Positions 8,379-16,293 of a stretch of 64,000 nucleotides of DNA are shown in pieces. The notes under the pieces were generated by a model. The model was given only the letters and a program-made list of their open reading frames with translations. It searched no databases and had not been told where the DNA came from. The position numbers and the translations under genes are program-made. The stretch is from DAOUJH01 sp965116555 (GTDB lineage: Bacteria > Chloroflexota > Dehalococcoidia > Lucifugimonadales > QGNO01): assembly GCA_965116555.1 (NCBI GenBank), contig OZ220698.1:1612001-1676000 (forward strand). Direction: 5' to 3'. Position 1 is the stretch's first letter; the number at the start of each line of letters is the position of its first letter.

Positions 8379-9644
8379 ATGCCAGCCAACAACCCTAACC
8401 CCCCACCCGCCCGCTGGGACGGCGACGGAGAGTCCCTCTGGGAGCTCGCCAGCGGTCGGGGTATGGGCAGGCGTCAGTTCCTGCAACTGATGGTGGCGGG
8501 CGGCGCGGCGGCGGTCCTCGCCGCTTGTTTCGGAACGGATATACCCGTCGGTACGCCGACGCCTCCAGACGTAGCCTCATCTCCTTACCACCCCTGGTTC
8601 AAGGACCCGGCTCCATTCATTGAGCGCGACGGCAAGGGGCTGGAGGCGCGGCTGGAGAACATGCAGGGCCTCATCACGCCCAACCGCTACTTCTTTGTCC
8701 GCAACAACTCCGTCAGCATCGACCTGGACGCCGCGGACTGGCGGCTCTCCGTGGAGGGCGACGCCGTGTCGGAGCCGATGGAGCTCACCTACGACGACAT
8801 CCTCAGTCTGCCCAGCCGGACGCTGATCTCCTACCTGGAGTGCGCCGGCAATCATCGCGCTATGTTCAATCTCCTCAACGGCCAGGAGACCTCCGGCACC
8901 CAGTGGATGACGGGGGCAGTAGGCAACAGCGAGTGGACGGGGGTTGCGCTGCGCGACGTGCTGACCCTGGCCGGTATCGAAGACAGCGCCGTCAGCGTGC
9001 TGCTGGTGGGGCTGGACACTGAGTCGCCGGAGGAAGGGTTCCGCTACGTCCTGCCGGTGGAGAAGGCGATGCACCCCGACACGCTGCCCGCCTACGCCCT
9101 CAACGGCGAGACTCTGCCCAAGGACCACGGCTTCCCCCTGCGAGCGCTGGCGCCGGGTTGGGTGGGCAGCGCGAGTATCAAGTGGCTTGGGCGAATAGTC
9201 GTTTCCTCTGAGCAACTCTGGACGCGCAACAACACCACCTCCTACACGCTCATCGGCGACGATTATCCGCCGGAAGCCGAGTCGCAGGGCAAGCCGGTGA
9301 CGGAGCAGGTCATCAAGAGCGCGCTGTCCCTGCCCTGGCCCGCGGAGTTTCCAGCCGGTCGACATCGCCTCCATGGCTACGCCCACTCCCCGGCGGGCAG
9401 GATCTCACGCGTCGAGTGGAGCGCCGACTCCGGGCGCACCTGGACCGATGCGGAGTTGTCGGGTGAACAGCCTGATCTCTCCTGGGCGCGGTTCGAGTTC
9501 GTCTGGGATGCTGAGCCGGGCGAACGAACCATCATGACGCGGGCCACCGATGTCGCGGGCAACACCCAGCCCGACCAAGTGCCGTACAACCAGAAGGGCT
9601 ACCTGTTCAACCAGCCCCTGCCCCATCCCATACGCGTAACGTAG
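8379..9644 (+). CDS. Sulfite-oxidase-type molybdopterin oxidoreductase, exported
   Basis: 421 residues. Twin Arg at 31-32 (MGRRQFLQLMV) and a lipobox-like LAAC ending at Cys50 indicate Tat export and probable lipid anchoring. The mature part has the oxidoreductase molybdopterin-binding domain, with the molybdenum-coordinating Cys155 in YLECAGNHR and the GWVGSASIKWLG block near 260. A C-terminal Mo-cofactor dimerisation domain (HGYAHSPAGRISRVEWSADSG onward) follows. This is the architecture of SoxC/YedY-like and plant-type sulfite oxidases. The dimerisation domain argues for the sulfite-oxidase side rather than MsrP. No cytochrome partner is adjacent. moeA at 39.3 kb supplies molybdenum cofactor insertion. 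Confidence 0.85.
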   Translation: MPANNPNPPPARWDGDGESLWELASGRGMGRRQFLQLMVAGGAAAVLAACFGTDIPVGTPTPPDVASSPYHPWFKDPAPFIERDGKGLEARLENMQGLITPNRYFFVRNNSVSIDLDAADWRLSVEGDAVSEPMELTYDDILSLPSRTLISYLECAGNHRAMFNLLNGQETSGTQWMTGAVGNSEWTGVALRDVLTLAGIEDSAVSVLLVGLDTESPEEGFRYVLPVEKAMHPDTLPAYALNGETLPKDHGFPLRALAPGWVGSASIKWLGRIVVSSEQLWTRNNTTSYTLIGDDYPPEAESQGKPVTEQVIKSALSLPWPAEFPAGRHRLHGYAHSPAGRISRVEWSADSGRTWTDAELSGEQPDLSWARFEFVWDAEPGERTIMTRATDVAGNTQPDQVPYNQKGYLFNQPLPHPIRVT

Positions 9645-9648
9645 CGGG

Positions 9649-9810
9649 CTAGTACGCGTACACAGCCACCGCCACTGCCACCGCCATCACTGCCAGCGTT
9701 ACTGCGGTGAACACGGCGTTCTCCAGGGAGACCGCGCCTAGGTACAGCAAGGGGAAGTCGGCGGCCATTACCCAGAGCACAACCTGTTTCAGCTTAGCTT
9801 TGTCCGGCAT
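9649..9810 (-). CDS. Small hydrophobic protein downstream of lactate permease
   Basis: 53 residues: a short charged N-terminus (MPDKAKLKQ), then two probable membrane helices, LWVMAADFPLLYLGAV and a Val/Ala-rich AVTLAVMAVAVAVAV. It starts 8 bases after the permease stop codon on the same strand, so it is probably in the same transcript. It is not similar to anything I recognise and may be an accessory subunit. No other candidate explains the gap between sulfite oxidase and permease. Confidence 0.5.
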   Translation of the reverse strand: MPDKAKLKQVVLWVMAADFPLLYLGAVSLENAVFTAVTLAVMAVAVAVAVYAY

Positions 9811-9818
9811 ACCTAACC

Positions 9819-11429
9819 TCAATTAAAGAACCTCAGGATAATCCAGGCCTGTATTCCCACCAGCAGCACGATGCCCAGGCAGTACGGTATCGTGCGGCGC
9901 ATCACCTCGTTCTCCCTGCCTGAGAGGCCGACTATGGTGGTGCCCACCAGCACCTTTGCCGGGGCGATGGCGCTGCCCAGCGAGCCGCCTATCGACTGGA
10001 TGCTGGCAATGGTCACCGTGCTTATGCCCAGGGCGCTGGCGCTCTCCATCTGCAGAGCGCCAAACATGACGTTGGAGTTGGTGTTGCTCCCCGTCATGAA
10101 CGTGCCCAGCACACCGATGTACGGGGCGAATATGGGGAAAGCCGGCCCCGTGCCCGCCGCTATGGCACTGCCCAGTAGAGCCGTCATGCCCGTATCGGTC
10201 ATTATGACCGCCATCATGACCATTGCGCCTATCCCCACGCTGGTGGAGATCGACTGGCTGTAGGTCAGCTTGCTCGCCGAAACAAACGTCCCCGACCTCC
10301 ACCGTCCGGCAACCTGATAGACCAGGTAGGAAACCAACAGCGACGCCAGTATCAACGGCGCGGGATGCCTGAAGAACCGTATCTTGGCGTAGTCATCCTC
10401 CGCTCCCACCTGGAAGCCCAGCGCCGTCTCCAGGGCGGGATAGTCCAGCGCGAAGAACAGGTTGTTCGCCGCCGACTTGATGGCGGGCACCTGCGACAGG
10501 ATGCTGAACAGAATCACCAGGTAGTAGGGAAGGAACGCCATGTGGAAGTTGCTAGTCTCGGCCTCCGCCCCCTCCGGTTCCCTGGCATCTCCCTCTTGCA
10601 CGGGTGCGGCGTCCTCCACGGCTCGTGGCGACCTGCCCAACAGCGGCGTCTTGGAGACCAGCCATCCCACCCCCGCTCCGACAAGGCCGGGGATAATGGA
10701 GGCCAGCTGCGGCACGCCCACCAGCGCCGCCAGCCATACCGAAAGCGCCATTGCTCCGCCTATCACCAGGATGCCCGGCGCTCCCCTTCTCACCGCGGCC
10801 AGCCCTCCTTGAAGGTGGGCCACCGCGAAGCCGGTGACTACGATGGGCAGGGCGAAGAGGGCCGCCATCTGCGGCCCGATGACATCGCCGGAGATGCCGG
10901 TGACGAGCTGTATCGTATAGTAGGAGGAACCCATGGAGCCGAAGGTGACCGCCCAGGCATGGCCGACCAGCACTATTGCCGCCGCCCTCGCCGGCGAAAA
11001 GCCCATCAACACAAGGAGCGGAGCCACCACCGCCACGGGCACGCCGAAACCGGCCACGCCCTGCATGAAACCGGAGAACGCCCAGCCCACCACCAGCGCC
11101 TGCGCCAGCGGGTCCCCGACGAGACGCGTCATGGTAGTTCCGATCACCTTGATTCCGCCCTGCTTGTCTATGACGTTGTACAGGAGCACGGAAGTCCAAA
11201 TGATGGAAAGAACAAAGAAACTGAGGCTGAGCCCCTTGGCGCTGGATATGGAAAGTAGATCGATGTCCGCGCCAAAGAAAATCAGAGCCAGCGCCGCCAC
11301 CGTCAGCCAGGAAGCCGCTCCCGCCCTGGGAGCGCTCCACTTGAAGGCCAGCATGGTGACCAGCAGCACAAGAAGGGGCAGGAACGCCAGGGCCCCGTTG
11401 ATGAAATTAAGGGTCGGGCCGTTTTCCAT
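9819..11429 (-). CDS. lldP: L-lactate permease family transporter
   Basis: 536 residues, strongly hydrophobic with about 12-14 membrane segments, matching the LctP/LldP family (usually 530-560). Family signatures include the GFMQGVAGFGVPVAVVAPLLV segment around residues 118-140 (read in two parts) and the GVLGTFMTGSNTNSN block near 430, which contributes to substrate/ion binding. A hydrophilic Glu/Ala-rich loop lies near 265-295. It would import lactate or glycolate by proton symport. It follows the ketopantoate-reductase-like gene by only 4 bases on the same strand. An LDH2-type dehydrogenase lies 9 kb away, but no link beyond pathway logic is shown. Confidence 0.85.
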   Translation of the reverse strand: MENGPTLNFINGALAFLPLLVLLVTMLAFKWSAPRAGAASWLTVAALALIFFGADIDLLSISSAKGLSLSFFVLSIIWTSVLLYNVIDKQGGIKVIGTTMTRLVGDPLAQALVVGWAFSGFMQGVAGFGVPVAVVAPLLVLMGFSPARAAAIVLVGHAWAVTFGSMGSSYYTIQLVTGISGDVIGPQMAALFALPIVVTGFAVAHLQGGLAAVRRGAPGILVIGGAMALSVWLAALVGVPQLASIIPGLVGAGVGWLVSKTPLLGRSPRAVEDAAPVQEGDAREPEGAEAETSNFHMAFLPYYLVILFSILSQVPAIKSAANNLFFALDYPALETALGFQVGAEDDYAKIRFFRHPAPLILASLLVSYLVYQVAGRWRSGTFVSASKLTYSQSISTSVGIGAMVMMAVIMTDTGMTALLGSAIAAGTGPAFPIFAPYIGVLGTFMTGSNTNSNVMFGALQMESASALGISTVTIASIQSIGGSLGSAIAPAKVLVGTTIVGLSGRENEVMRRTIPYCLGIVLLVGIQAWIILRFFN

Positions 11430-11433
11430 AAGG

Positions 11434-12489
11434 CTATAGACCGGCGGCGGAAAGCACCCGCTCCGCTTGAGACGGGTCAGGGGTGGCCTCTCCTGTCTCT
11501 ATCTCCTTCATAACTCGGACAACGGCCTCGTTCACCGGCGTGGCAACGTTCCTCTCGCGACCCTTCTCCACAATGTAGCCGTTCATCTGCTCTACTTCGC
11601 TCTTGCGTCCCTTGATAACGTCCTGGGCCATGGATGAGCGCCAGTCCTCTGGGTCGCCCCGCGTCTGCAGGCGAGCGTCCAGCTCCTCGAAAGCGTCGCC
11701 CTGATCCGCTCTGCTCCAGACCTCCGCCTCTATACCGTTTACCGGCTCTATCTGGTAGTCCAGGGCTTGGCCTACCTGGACGCACTCCTTGGCGATCTGG
11801 ATGTAGACCAGGCGCGCACGCGGGTCCGCCGCCAGACCCTGCGCTCCCAGTCCTGTCATAGCGACCACCGGATTGGAAGCGGCGTTGAGGGTCAACTTGG
11901 ACCAGCGTTCGCCCCAGATGTTGGACGTGGCGTAAGCGCCGTCCACGCTGCTCAGCAGCTCGGCCAGTTCCTCTACGCGGGGAGTGATCTTGCCGTGAAG
12001 CTCGCCCACGCGGAACACCGAATGGCCCGCCCCCTCCGGCTCCCTGCGCCGCACCACCTTGCCCGGTTCCCAGAGGGCCACCGCAAAGCCGGAAATAACG
12101 CAGGGCACTTCTCGCTCATGCCCAACGATGGACGCCACCAGCAAGTCGTTCATGCAGTTCTGCGACGAAAGCATGACGCCGTCCTCGGACAGGAATCGCT
12201 TGGCGAAGTGCGCCGCCCACTCGGTGTCGTAGGACTTGACGGCTAGAAAGACTACGTCGAACGGCTCATTGAACGCTTGGGCGTCCGCCCAGTGCACCGC
12301 CTTCACCCGCTGCACGAACTCTCCCTGCGGGCCGCTGACCTGCAGGCCCTCCTTCTGGATGCGGTCGACGTGCGCCGCCCAGGGGTCGACCAGCGTAACG
12401 TCGTGGCCAGCCTTGTCTATGAAAGCGCCTATGTAGCTGCCTACCGCGCCCGCTCCGAATATGGCAATACGTTTGTCAGTTCTGCTCAT
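11434..12489 (-). CDS. Ketopantoate reductase (ApbA/PanE) family dehydrogenase
   Basis: 351 residues. The start is put at 12489 (MSRTDKRIAIFGAG) because the Rossmann glycine loop GAGAVGSYIG then begins at about residue 12, as in the family; the upstream extension has no family resemblance. N-terminal NADPH domain to about 180, C-terminal helical domain with catalytic-Lys motif WSKLTLNAASNP near 210. PanE reduces 2-dehydropantoate to pantoate for CoA synthesis. Here the protein is longer than typical PanE (about 300), carries family-atypical inserts, and sits with a lactate permease, so it may act on another 2-keto acid. Confidence 0.8.
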   Translation of the reverse strand: MSRTDKRIAIFGAGAVGSYIGAFIDKAGHDVTLVDPWAAHVDRIQKEGLQVSGPQGEFVQRVKAVHWADAQAFNEPFDVVFLAVKSYDTEWAAHFAKRFLSEDGVMLSSQNCMNDLLVASIVGHEREVPCVISGFAVALWEPGKVVRRREPEGAGHSVFRVGELHGKITPRVEELAELLSSVDGAYATSNIWGERWSKLTLNAASNPVVAMTGLGAQGLAADPRARLVYIQIAKECVQVGQALDYQIEPVNGIEAEVWSRADQGDAFEELDARLQTRGDPEDWRSSMAQDVIKGRKSEVEQMNGYIVEKGRERNVATPVNEAVVRVMKEIETGEATPDPSQAERVLSAAGL

Positions 12490-12577
12490 GTTTCGCCTGT
12501 GCATGTTTGCACAATGGCAGAGTATATCTTGGGTGGCGTTGGTGAGCAAACATCCGCTTGGAGACGCCGCGTGGCAA

Positions 12578-12642
12578 CTGTCATGCTGAGGAGTCGGTTG
12601 GTATCCGTGCACCCCAAGACCGCTCTCGCCGACGAAGCATCT
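12578..12642 (+). repeat. Dispersed 65-bp intergenic repeat, copy 1
   Basis: Begins CTGTCATGCTGAGGAGTCGG and ends GACGAAGCATCT. The same ends, spacing and most of the interior recur in inverted orientation at 28051-28116. Both copies lie between genes. The surrounding gap 12490-12764 holds no other gene. Confidence 0.75.
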
Positions 12643-12764
12643 GCTGTGCTATGGGACGCCGCCGCCTGCCGGATTGCTTCGTCCCCGGCATGACAAAGAG
12701 GGTGGCGGCAACTGTCGAGTAGCCAGCTGCGAAATGTGGTAGATTCCTCGTGGAGACCCCCAGC

Positions 12765-14069
12765 ATGCATCAAACCGATGAAAGAATAGGTAAACGGGGA
12801 CTACGCGGTGCCCATTACGGCTGGGTGATGGTAGGCAACGGCGCCATAGTCAACGCCATAGGCTCCGTCCACTCCGCCACCTTCCCCATCTTCTTCCTGC
12901 CCCTACAGGAAGAGTTCAAGGTCGGCAGTGCGGCGCTGGCTTTCGTGCTTACCATGGCGCGCGTACAGGGCGGTATAGAAGGACCGCTGGTCGGCTGGTT
13001 CATAGATCGAACGGGCCCGCGCCTTCCCGCCGTGCTCGCCGCGCTCATCGGCGGAGTAGGTTTCCTCATCCTGCCCGTGGCCAGGAACTACTGGTCGTTT
13101 CTGGTCATCTACGTATTCATCATATCGTTCGCCTTCAACATGGGCTTCCTCCACGCTATGCACGCCGTGGCCAACCTGTGGTTCGTGCGCTACAGGACGC
13201 GCGTCCTCAGCATATTCTCGTCCTCGTTGAGGTTCGGCAGCGCTCTGCTAACCCCGGTGGTGGCCATCATAGTAGTCACATATGGCTGGCGCTGGGGCGC
13301 TGTGTTCGCCGGGGTCATTGTGCTAGCGGTAGCTCTGCCCCTGACCTTCCTCATCCGCAGGTCACCCGAGTCGATGGGCCTGCTCACCGACTGGCAACGC
13401 CCCGGACAGGAGAACGAAAAAGCCGCTGAGCAGGACGGCTCCCAATCCGCGCCGAGAGTGACCACGGCTCCGGAAGATTTCGATACGGGCGAGGCGATGA
13501 GATCGACCTCCTACTGGATCATTATGTACAGCACGGCGGTGCGCCACGCCGTGCTGGCGGGCGTGCGTGTGCACTTCATACCCATCTTTGTCGGCCTCGG
13601 CTTCAGTGAGGTCACCGGGGCATGGTTTCTGGCGCTGACGGCATTTATCGCGACTCCCCTGATTCTGTTCAACGGATGGCTGGGAGACCGCATGTACAAA
13701 CCCCACGCGCTCATGCTGGGGCAGCTTGCCTCCGTACTTGGGATGCTGTTCCTCATCAACTCTAACGCGACCTGGATGCTGTTCCTGTTCGCCTTCTTCT
13801 TTGCCTATGGGGAGAGCACCGCGCCTGTCAACCACTCCATAATCGGCGACTTCTACGGACGGAAGAACTTTGCCAAGCTGAACGGGATGCTGGGCACGGG
13901 CACCATGTTCGGCAGTACGCTGACACCTGTAGCGGCAGGTCTAGTGGCGGATAACCTCGGCGTCTACAACCCCGCTCTGTGGGGGTTCCTCTGCGCGGCG
14001 GCGTTGGCAGCTTTGTTCTTGCTGTTCACGAAGCGGCCCACTAGGAGAGCGCAGCATCAGCCGGCGTGA
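12765..14069 (+). CDS. Major facilitator superfamily transporter
   Basis: About 434 residues, 12 predicted membrane segments with a hydrophilic loop at about 215-245. The MFS motif A-like loop GWFIDRTGPRLP follows helix 2, and its repeat in the second half is GWLGDRMYKP. The ATG at 12765 is preferred over the GTG at 12750 because GGAG lies about 9 bases before it. The layout resembles the oxalate:formate antiporter/monocarboxylate branch of MFS. The substrate is unknown. No co-directional partner upstream; VapBC follows 55 bases later under its own promoter. Confidence 0.8.
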   Translation: MHQTDERIGKRGLRGAHYGWVMVGNGAIVNAIGSVHSATFPIFFLPLQEEFKVGSAALAFVLTMARVQGGIEGPLVGWFIDRTGPRLPAVLAALIGGVGFLILPVARNYWSFLVIYVFIISFAFNMGFLHAMHAVANLWFVRYRTRVLSIFSSSLRFGSALLTPVVAIIVVTYGWRWGAVFAGVIVLAVALPLTFLIRRSPESMGLLTDWQRPGQENEKAAEQDGSQSAPRVTTAPEDFDTGEAMRSTSYWIIMYSTAVRHAVLAGVRVHFIPIFVGLGFSEVTGAWFLALTAFIATPLILFNGWLGDRMYKPHALMLGQLASVLGMLFLINSNATWMLFLFAFFFAYGESTAPVNHSIIGDFYGRKNFAKLNGMLGTGTMFGSTLTPVAAGLVADNLGVYNPALWGFLCAAALAALFLLFTKRPTRRAQHQPA

Positions 14070-14077
14070 GCGCTAAC

Positions 14078-14116
14078 TTGAACTTTTTGCCTTACTGAAG
14101 TAGTATTCTAGTAAGG
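14078..14116 (+). promoter_or_regulatory. vapBC promoter with overlapping inverted-repeat operator
   Basis: TTGAAC (14078-14083) and TAGTAT (14101-14106) are 17 bases apart. A perfect inverted repeat CCTTACT (14090-14096) / AGTAAGG (14110-14116) brackets the -10 box. This is the expected place for autorepression by an AbrB-type antitoxin, which binds such short dyads. Confidence 0.6.
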
Positions 14117-14124
14117 AGAAGCAG

Positions 14125-14376
14125 ATGCTCATCAAGATAACTTCCAAACGTCAGGTGACCTTCCCCAAGCGGGTGCTCGACGAACTAGGCGTGGGACCCG
14201 GCGACCAGCTTGAACTGCTGGAAGGGCCGGACGGGTTCACCCTGCGTCCCAGGCGGATAGACCTCTCCAAGTTGGGCTATCTTGGAAACAAGATTCCGCC
14301 TGGAACTCCCAGTTTCGACATCCGCAAGTTCCGAGACCAGCGGGAGAAAGGGCATGGCCCTGCGCTACGGCGTTGA
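14125..14376 (+). CDS. vapB: VapB-type antitoxin, SpoVT/AbrB domain
   Basis: 83 residues. The N-terminal half is a swapped-hairpin AbrB/MazE DNA-binding domain (ITSKRQVTFPKRVLDELGV, then GDQLELLEGPDGFTLRPR). The C-terminal tail (about 45-83) is the region that would wrap the toxin. It is preceded by GTAAGGAG, whose G-rich part doubles as the right operator arm. The gene overlaps the toxin start by 23 bases, a usual layout for coupled antitoxin-toxin pairs. Confidence 0.85.
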   Translation: MLIKITSKRQVTFPKRVLDELGVGPGDQLELLEGPDGFTLRPRRIDLSKLGYLGNKIPPGTPSFDIRKFRDQREKGHGPALRR

Positions 14377-14752
14377 CACCTCAATTCTGGTCAGGCTCGT
14401 CGCGAAGGAGCCGCAAGAGGATTTCGAACGCTGCGTTAATCAGCTTGTTGCCATGGTGGAGGAACGCGGTTGCGAACTATTCGCGTCAAATCAAGCAATA
14501 GGTGAGGCCTACGCTGCCTTGATTCACCACTACGCCATCTCCGGCACAGAAGCACGTGCCGGCTTGGCCGACGTGCTGGTGAGCGGCCTCGTCGCCCCGC
14601 TGAACGGGTACGCTGTACTCGACGCCCTCGCCGCTAGGAGCGGCCCAGGACTTTTCGACAGACTCATCGCCATAGACTACGCAGGGGTGGGGCTGGAGAC
14701 GCTGACGTTGGACCGCAGGATGTCTAGCCTGCCCGAAGCAAAGCTCCTTTAG
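14354..14752 (+). CDS. vapC: VapC-like PIN-domain toxin
   Basis: 132 residues from the internal ATG at 14354, which starts the PIN fold correctly: YGVDTSILVRL supplies the first catalytic Asp. An acidic residue in AIGEAYAAL (near 52) and the late Asp in TLDRRM (near 122) complete the metal site. PIN toxins are Mg-dependent RNases, many cutting initiator tRNA or rRNA. An upstream in-frame ATG at 14282 would add 24 residues encoded inside the antitoxin and is less likely. The pair looks complete and intact. Confidence 0.8.
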   Translation: MALRYGVDTSILVRLVAKEPQEDFERCVNQLVAMVEERGCELFASNQAIGEAYAALIHHYAISGTEARAGLADVLVSGLVAPLNGYAVLDALAARSGPGLFDRLIAIDYAGVGLETLTLDRRMSSLPEAKLL

Positions 14753-14785
14753 GACGGTGGCGTGGAGCTTCCGAGCGCAGAATCG

Positions 14786-16045
14786 CTAAGCGCCGTTGTT
14801 AAGCTGGTTGAAGACCGTCAGGTAGTCTCTGAGCAGGCGGGTTATGAGGTAGTTTTCACGGACGTGCTCTTTGGCGGCATTGCCCAGCCTCTCTCCTTCG
14901 GCCGGATCTTTGAGCAGTTGCAGCGTTCTTTCGGCGAACTCATCCGTGGTCGAAGCCAGGTAGCCGGTCTCGCCGTCGCGGACCTGGAGCCGTATGCCTC
15001 CCGCATCGCCGGCGACGACGGGCTTGCCTTTCCAGAGGGCTTCGGTGACAACCAGGCCGAATCCCTCCCGTATCGACTTCTGGAGTACGACCTTGGAGGC
15101 GGACTGGACGGCGTTTACGGAAATATCGTTGCCCCGTCCAAAGAGGTCTACAAGGAAGTGGATGTCGGGGTCTTCACCAGCGTGGCGCAGCGTTTTTTCG
15201 TAATAGACCCATCCTTCCGGATCGTCTCCCGCCATGGCGGAGACCATGACAAGCTGTAGGCCTTTCACCATATGCTTGACCTTCTTGTAGACGTCTATGA
15301 CGCCAAGGGGGTCTTTCCAAGGGTCAAAACGGGATATCTGAGAGATGATGGGGCGATCAGGGTCTATGGAGGCATCGGAGAGGACCCTCATCTGGACCTC
15401 GGCAGGAACTGGGGTATTCTTGGGGGTAAGGGGGTCAATTCCGGGAGGAATGATGACGACGTTGTAGCGGCCCAGTTCTTCCTTCACGTAGGTGGGCATG
15501 GTGAAGACCAGGCCGTCGTACATATCCAGGAATAGCCTGAAAACGCTCCAGACCTCCTGACTGGCGTCGGTAATGTCTATGTGGCAACGCCATAGCCAGT
15601 GGCCGTTGGTGGAGGAGTTGCGCCTCCTCACAAAGTTGAGGAGCGCCGCGGGCTGTGGGTCATGCACGACGACGAAATCGTAGTCGTGCGTCTCCAGGTC
15701 CTGGGCGTTGGCCTTGTTGTAGCGACGCCAGATGTCCCACATCTCCTTGGTCCATGCCATGTTGTTGCCCTGGAGGCTGTTGTGCATGGCTTTGGTCACG
15801 TCAAAGAACTCAGGCGCGCCCCTCATCACAGCCCAGTCCGCCTGGAGTCCGACGCTGTTGGTCAGGGGGACCAAGGTCCTGAGGAGCTCTGCAACGCCTC
15901 CACCGGTTTCGGTGGCGTTGATGTGGAGGACTCTCTTGCCCGCCAGGGGTTTGGCTAGCGAGACAATCTCCTCGTAGGCTTCGCGGCCTATCACGTCAAC
16001 GTATTCTTCTAGTCCTTTCCGTTCCGGAAAGACAATGTTCAGCAT
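14786..16045 (-). CDS. treT: TreT-like trehalose synthase (GT4 glycosyltransferase)
   Basis: 419 residues from the ATG at 16045 (AGGAAAC just upstream); the 7-residue upstream extension has no ribosome site. GT-B fold: acceptor domain with HINATETGGGVAELL at about 43-57 and HDPQPAALL near 128. The nucleotide-sugar domain carries SQISRFDPWKDP (about 236) and the EX7E motif EGFGLVVTEAL near 338. This matches trehalose glycosyltransferring synthases, which join an NDP-glucose to glucose in one step. It diverges from a GT20 gene across a 248-base spacer with a promoter, so both probably serve compatible-solute synthesis. Confidence 0.75.
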   Translation of the reverse strand: MLNIVFPERKGLEEYVDVIGREAYEEIVSLAKPLAGKRVLHINATETGGGVAELLRTLVPLTNSVGLQADWAVMRGAPEFFDVTKAMHNSLQGNNMAWTKEMWDIWRRYNKANAQDLETHDYDFVVVHDPQPAALLNFVRRRNSSTNGHWLWRCHIDITDASQEVWSVFRLFLDMYDGLVFTMPTYVKEELGRYNVVIIPPGIDPLTPKNTPVPAEVQMRVLSDASIDPDRPIISQISRFDPWKDPLGVIDVYKKVKHMVKGLQLVMVSAMAGDDPEGWVYYEKTLRHAGEDPDIHFLVDLFGRGNDISVNAVQSASKVVLQKSIREGFGLVVTEALWKGKPVVAGDAGGIRLQVRDGETGYLASTTDEFAERTLQLLKDPAEGERLGNAAKEHVRENYLITRLLRDYLTVFNQLNNGA

Positions 16046-16186
16046 GTTTCCTGCGTAGCGGCACAACTAGAAAAAGATAAGAACAAAGAACGGAACCCGC
16101 AACATAATAGCGTTACGGTATTCGGAATGTCTAGGAGTAGAGACGGTTTTTCAAGGCTCAATGGCCATCGGTGTCGAGGACAGGTT

Positions 16187-16215
16187 TTGACGCGGTAAGT
16201 CCGCTGCTATAAAAT
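16187..16215 (+). promoter_or_regulatory. Promoter for the GT20 gene
   Basis: TTGACG (16187-16192), 17-base spacer, TAAAAT (16210-16215), about 78 bases before the chosen ATG at 16294. It is the best sigma-70 match in the treT/otsA divergent spacer. The rest of the 248-base spacer shows no further gene. Confidence 0.5.
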
Positions 16216-16293
16216 CAAGCCGATGGCAGGTGCGTCGCCTGGTCGCTATTGGACTCTTTGCAGGCATCCATGACGCATCTGGAGGATGGAACA

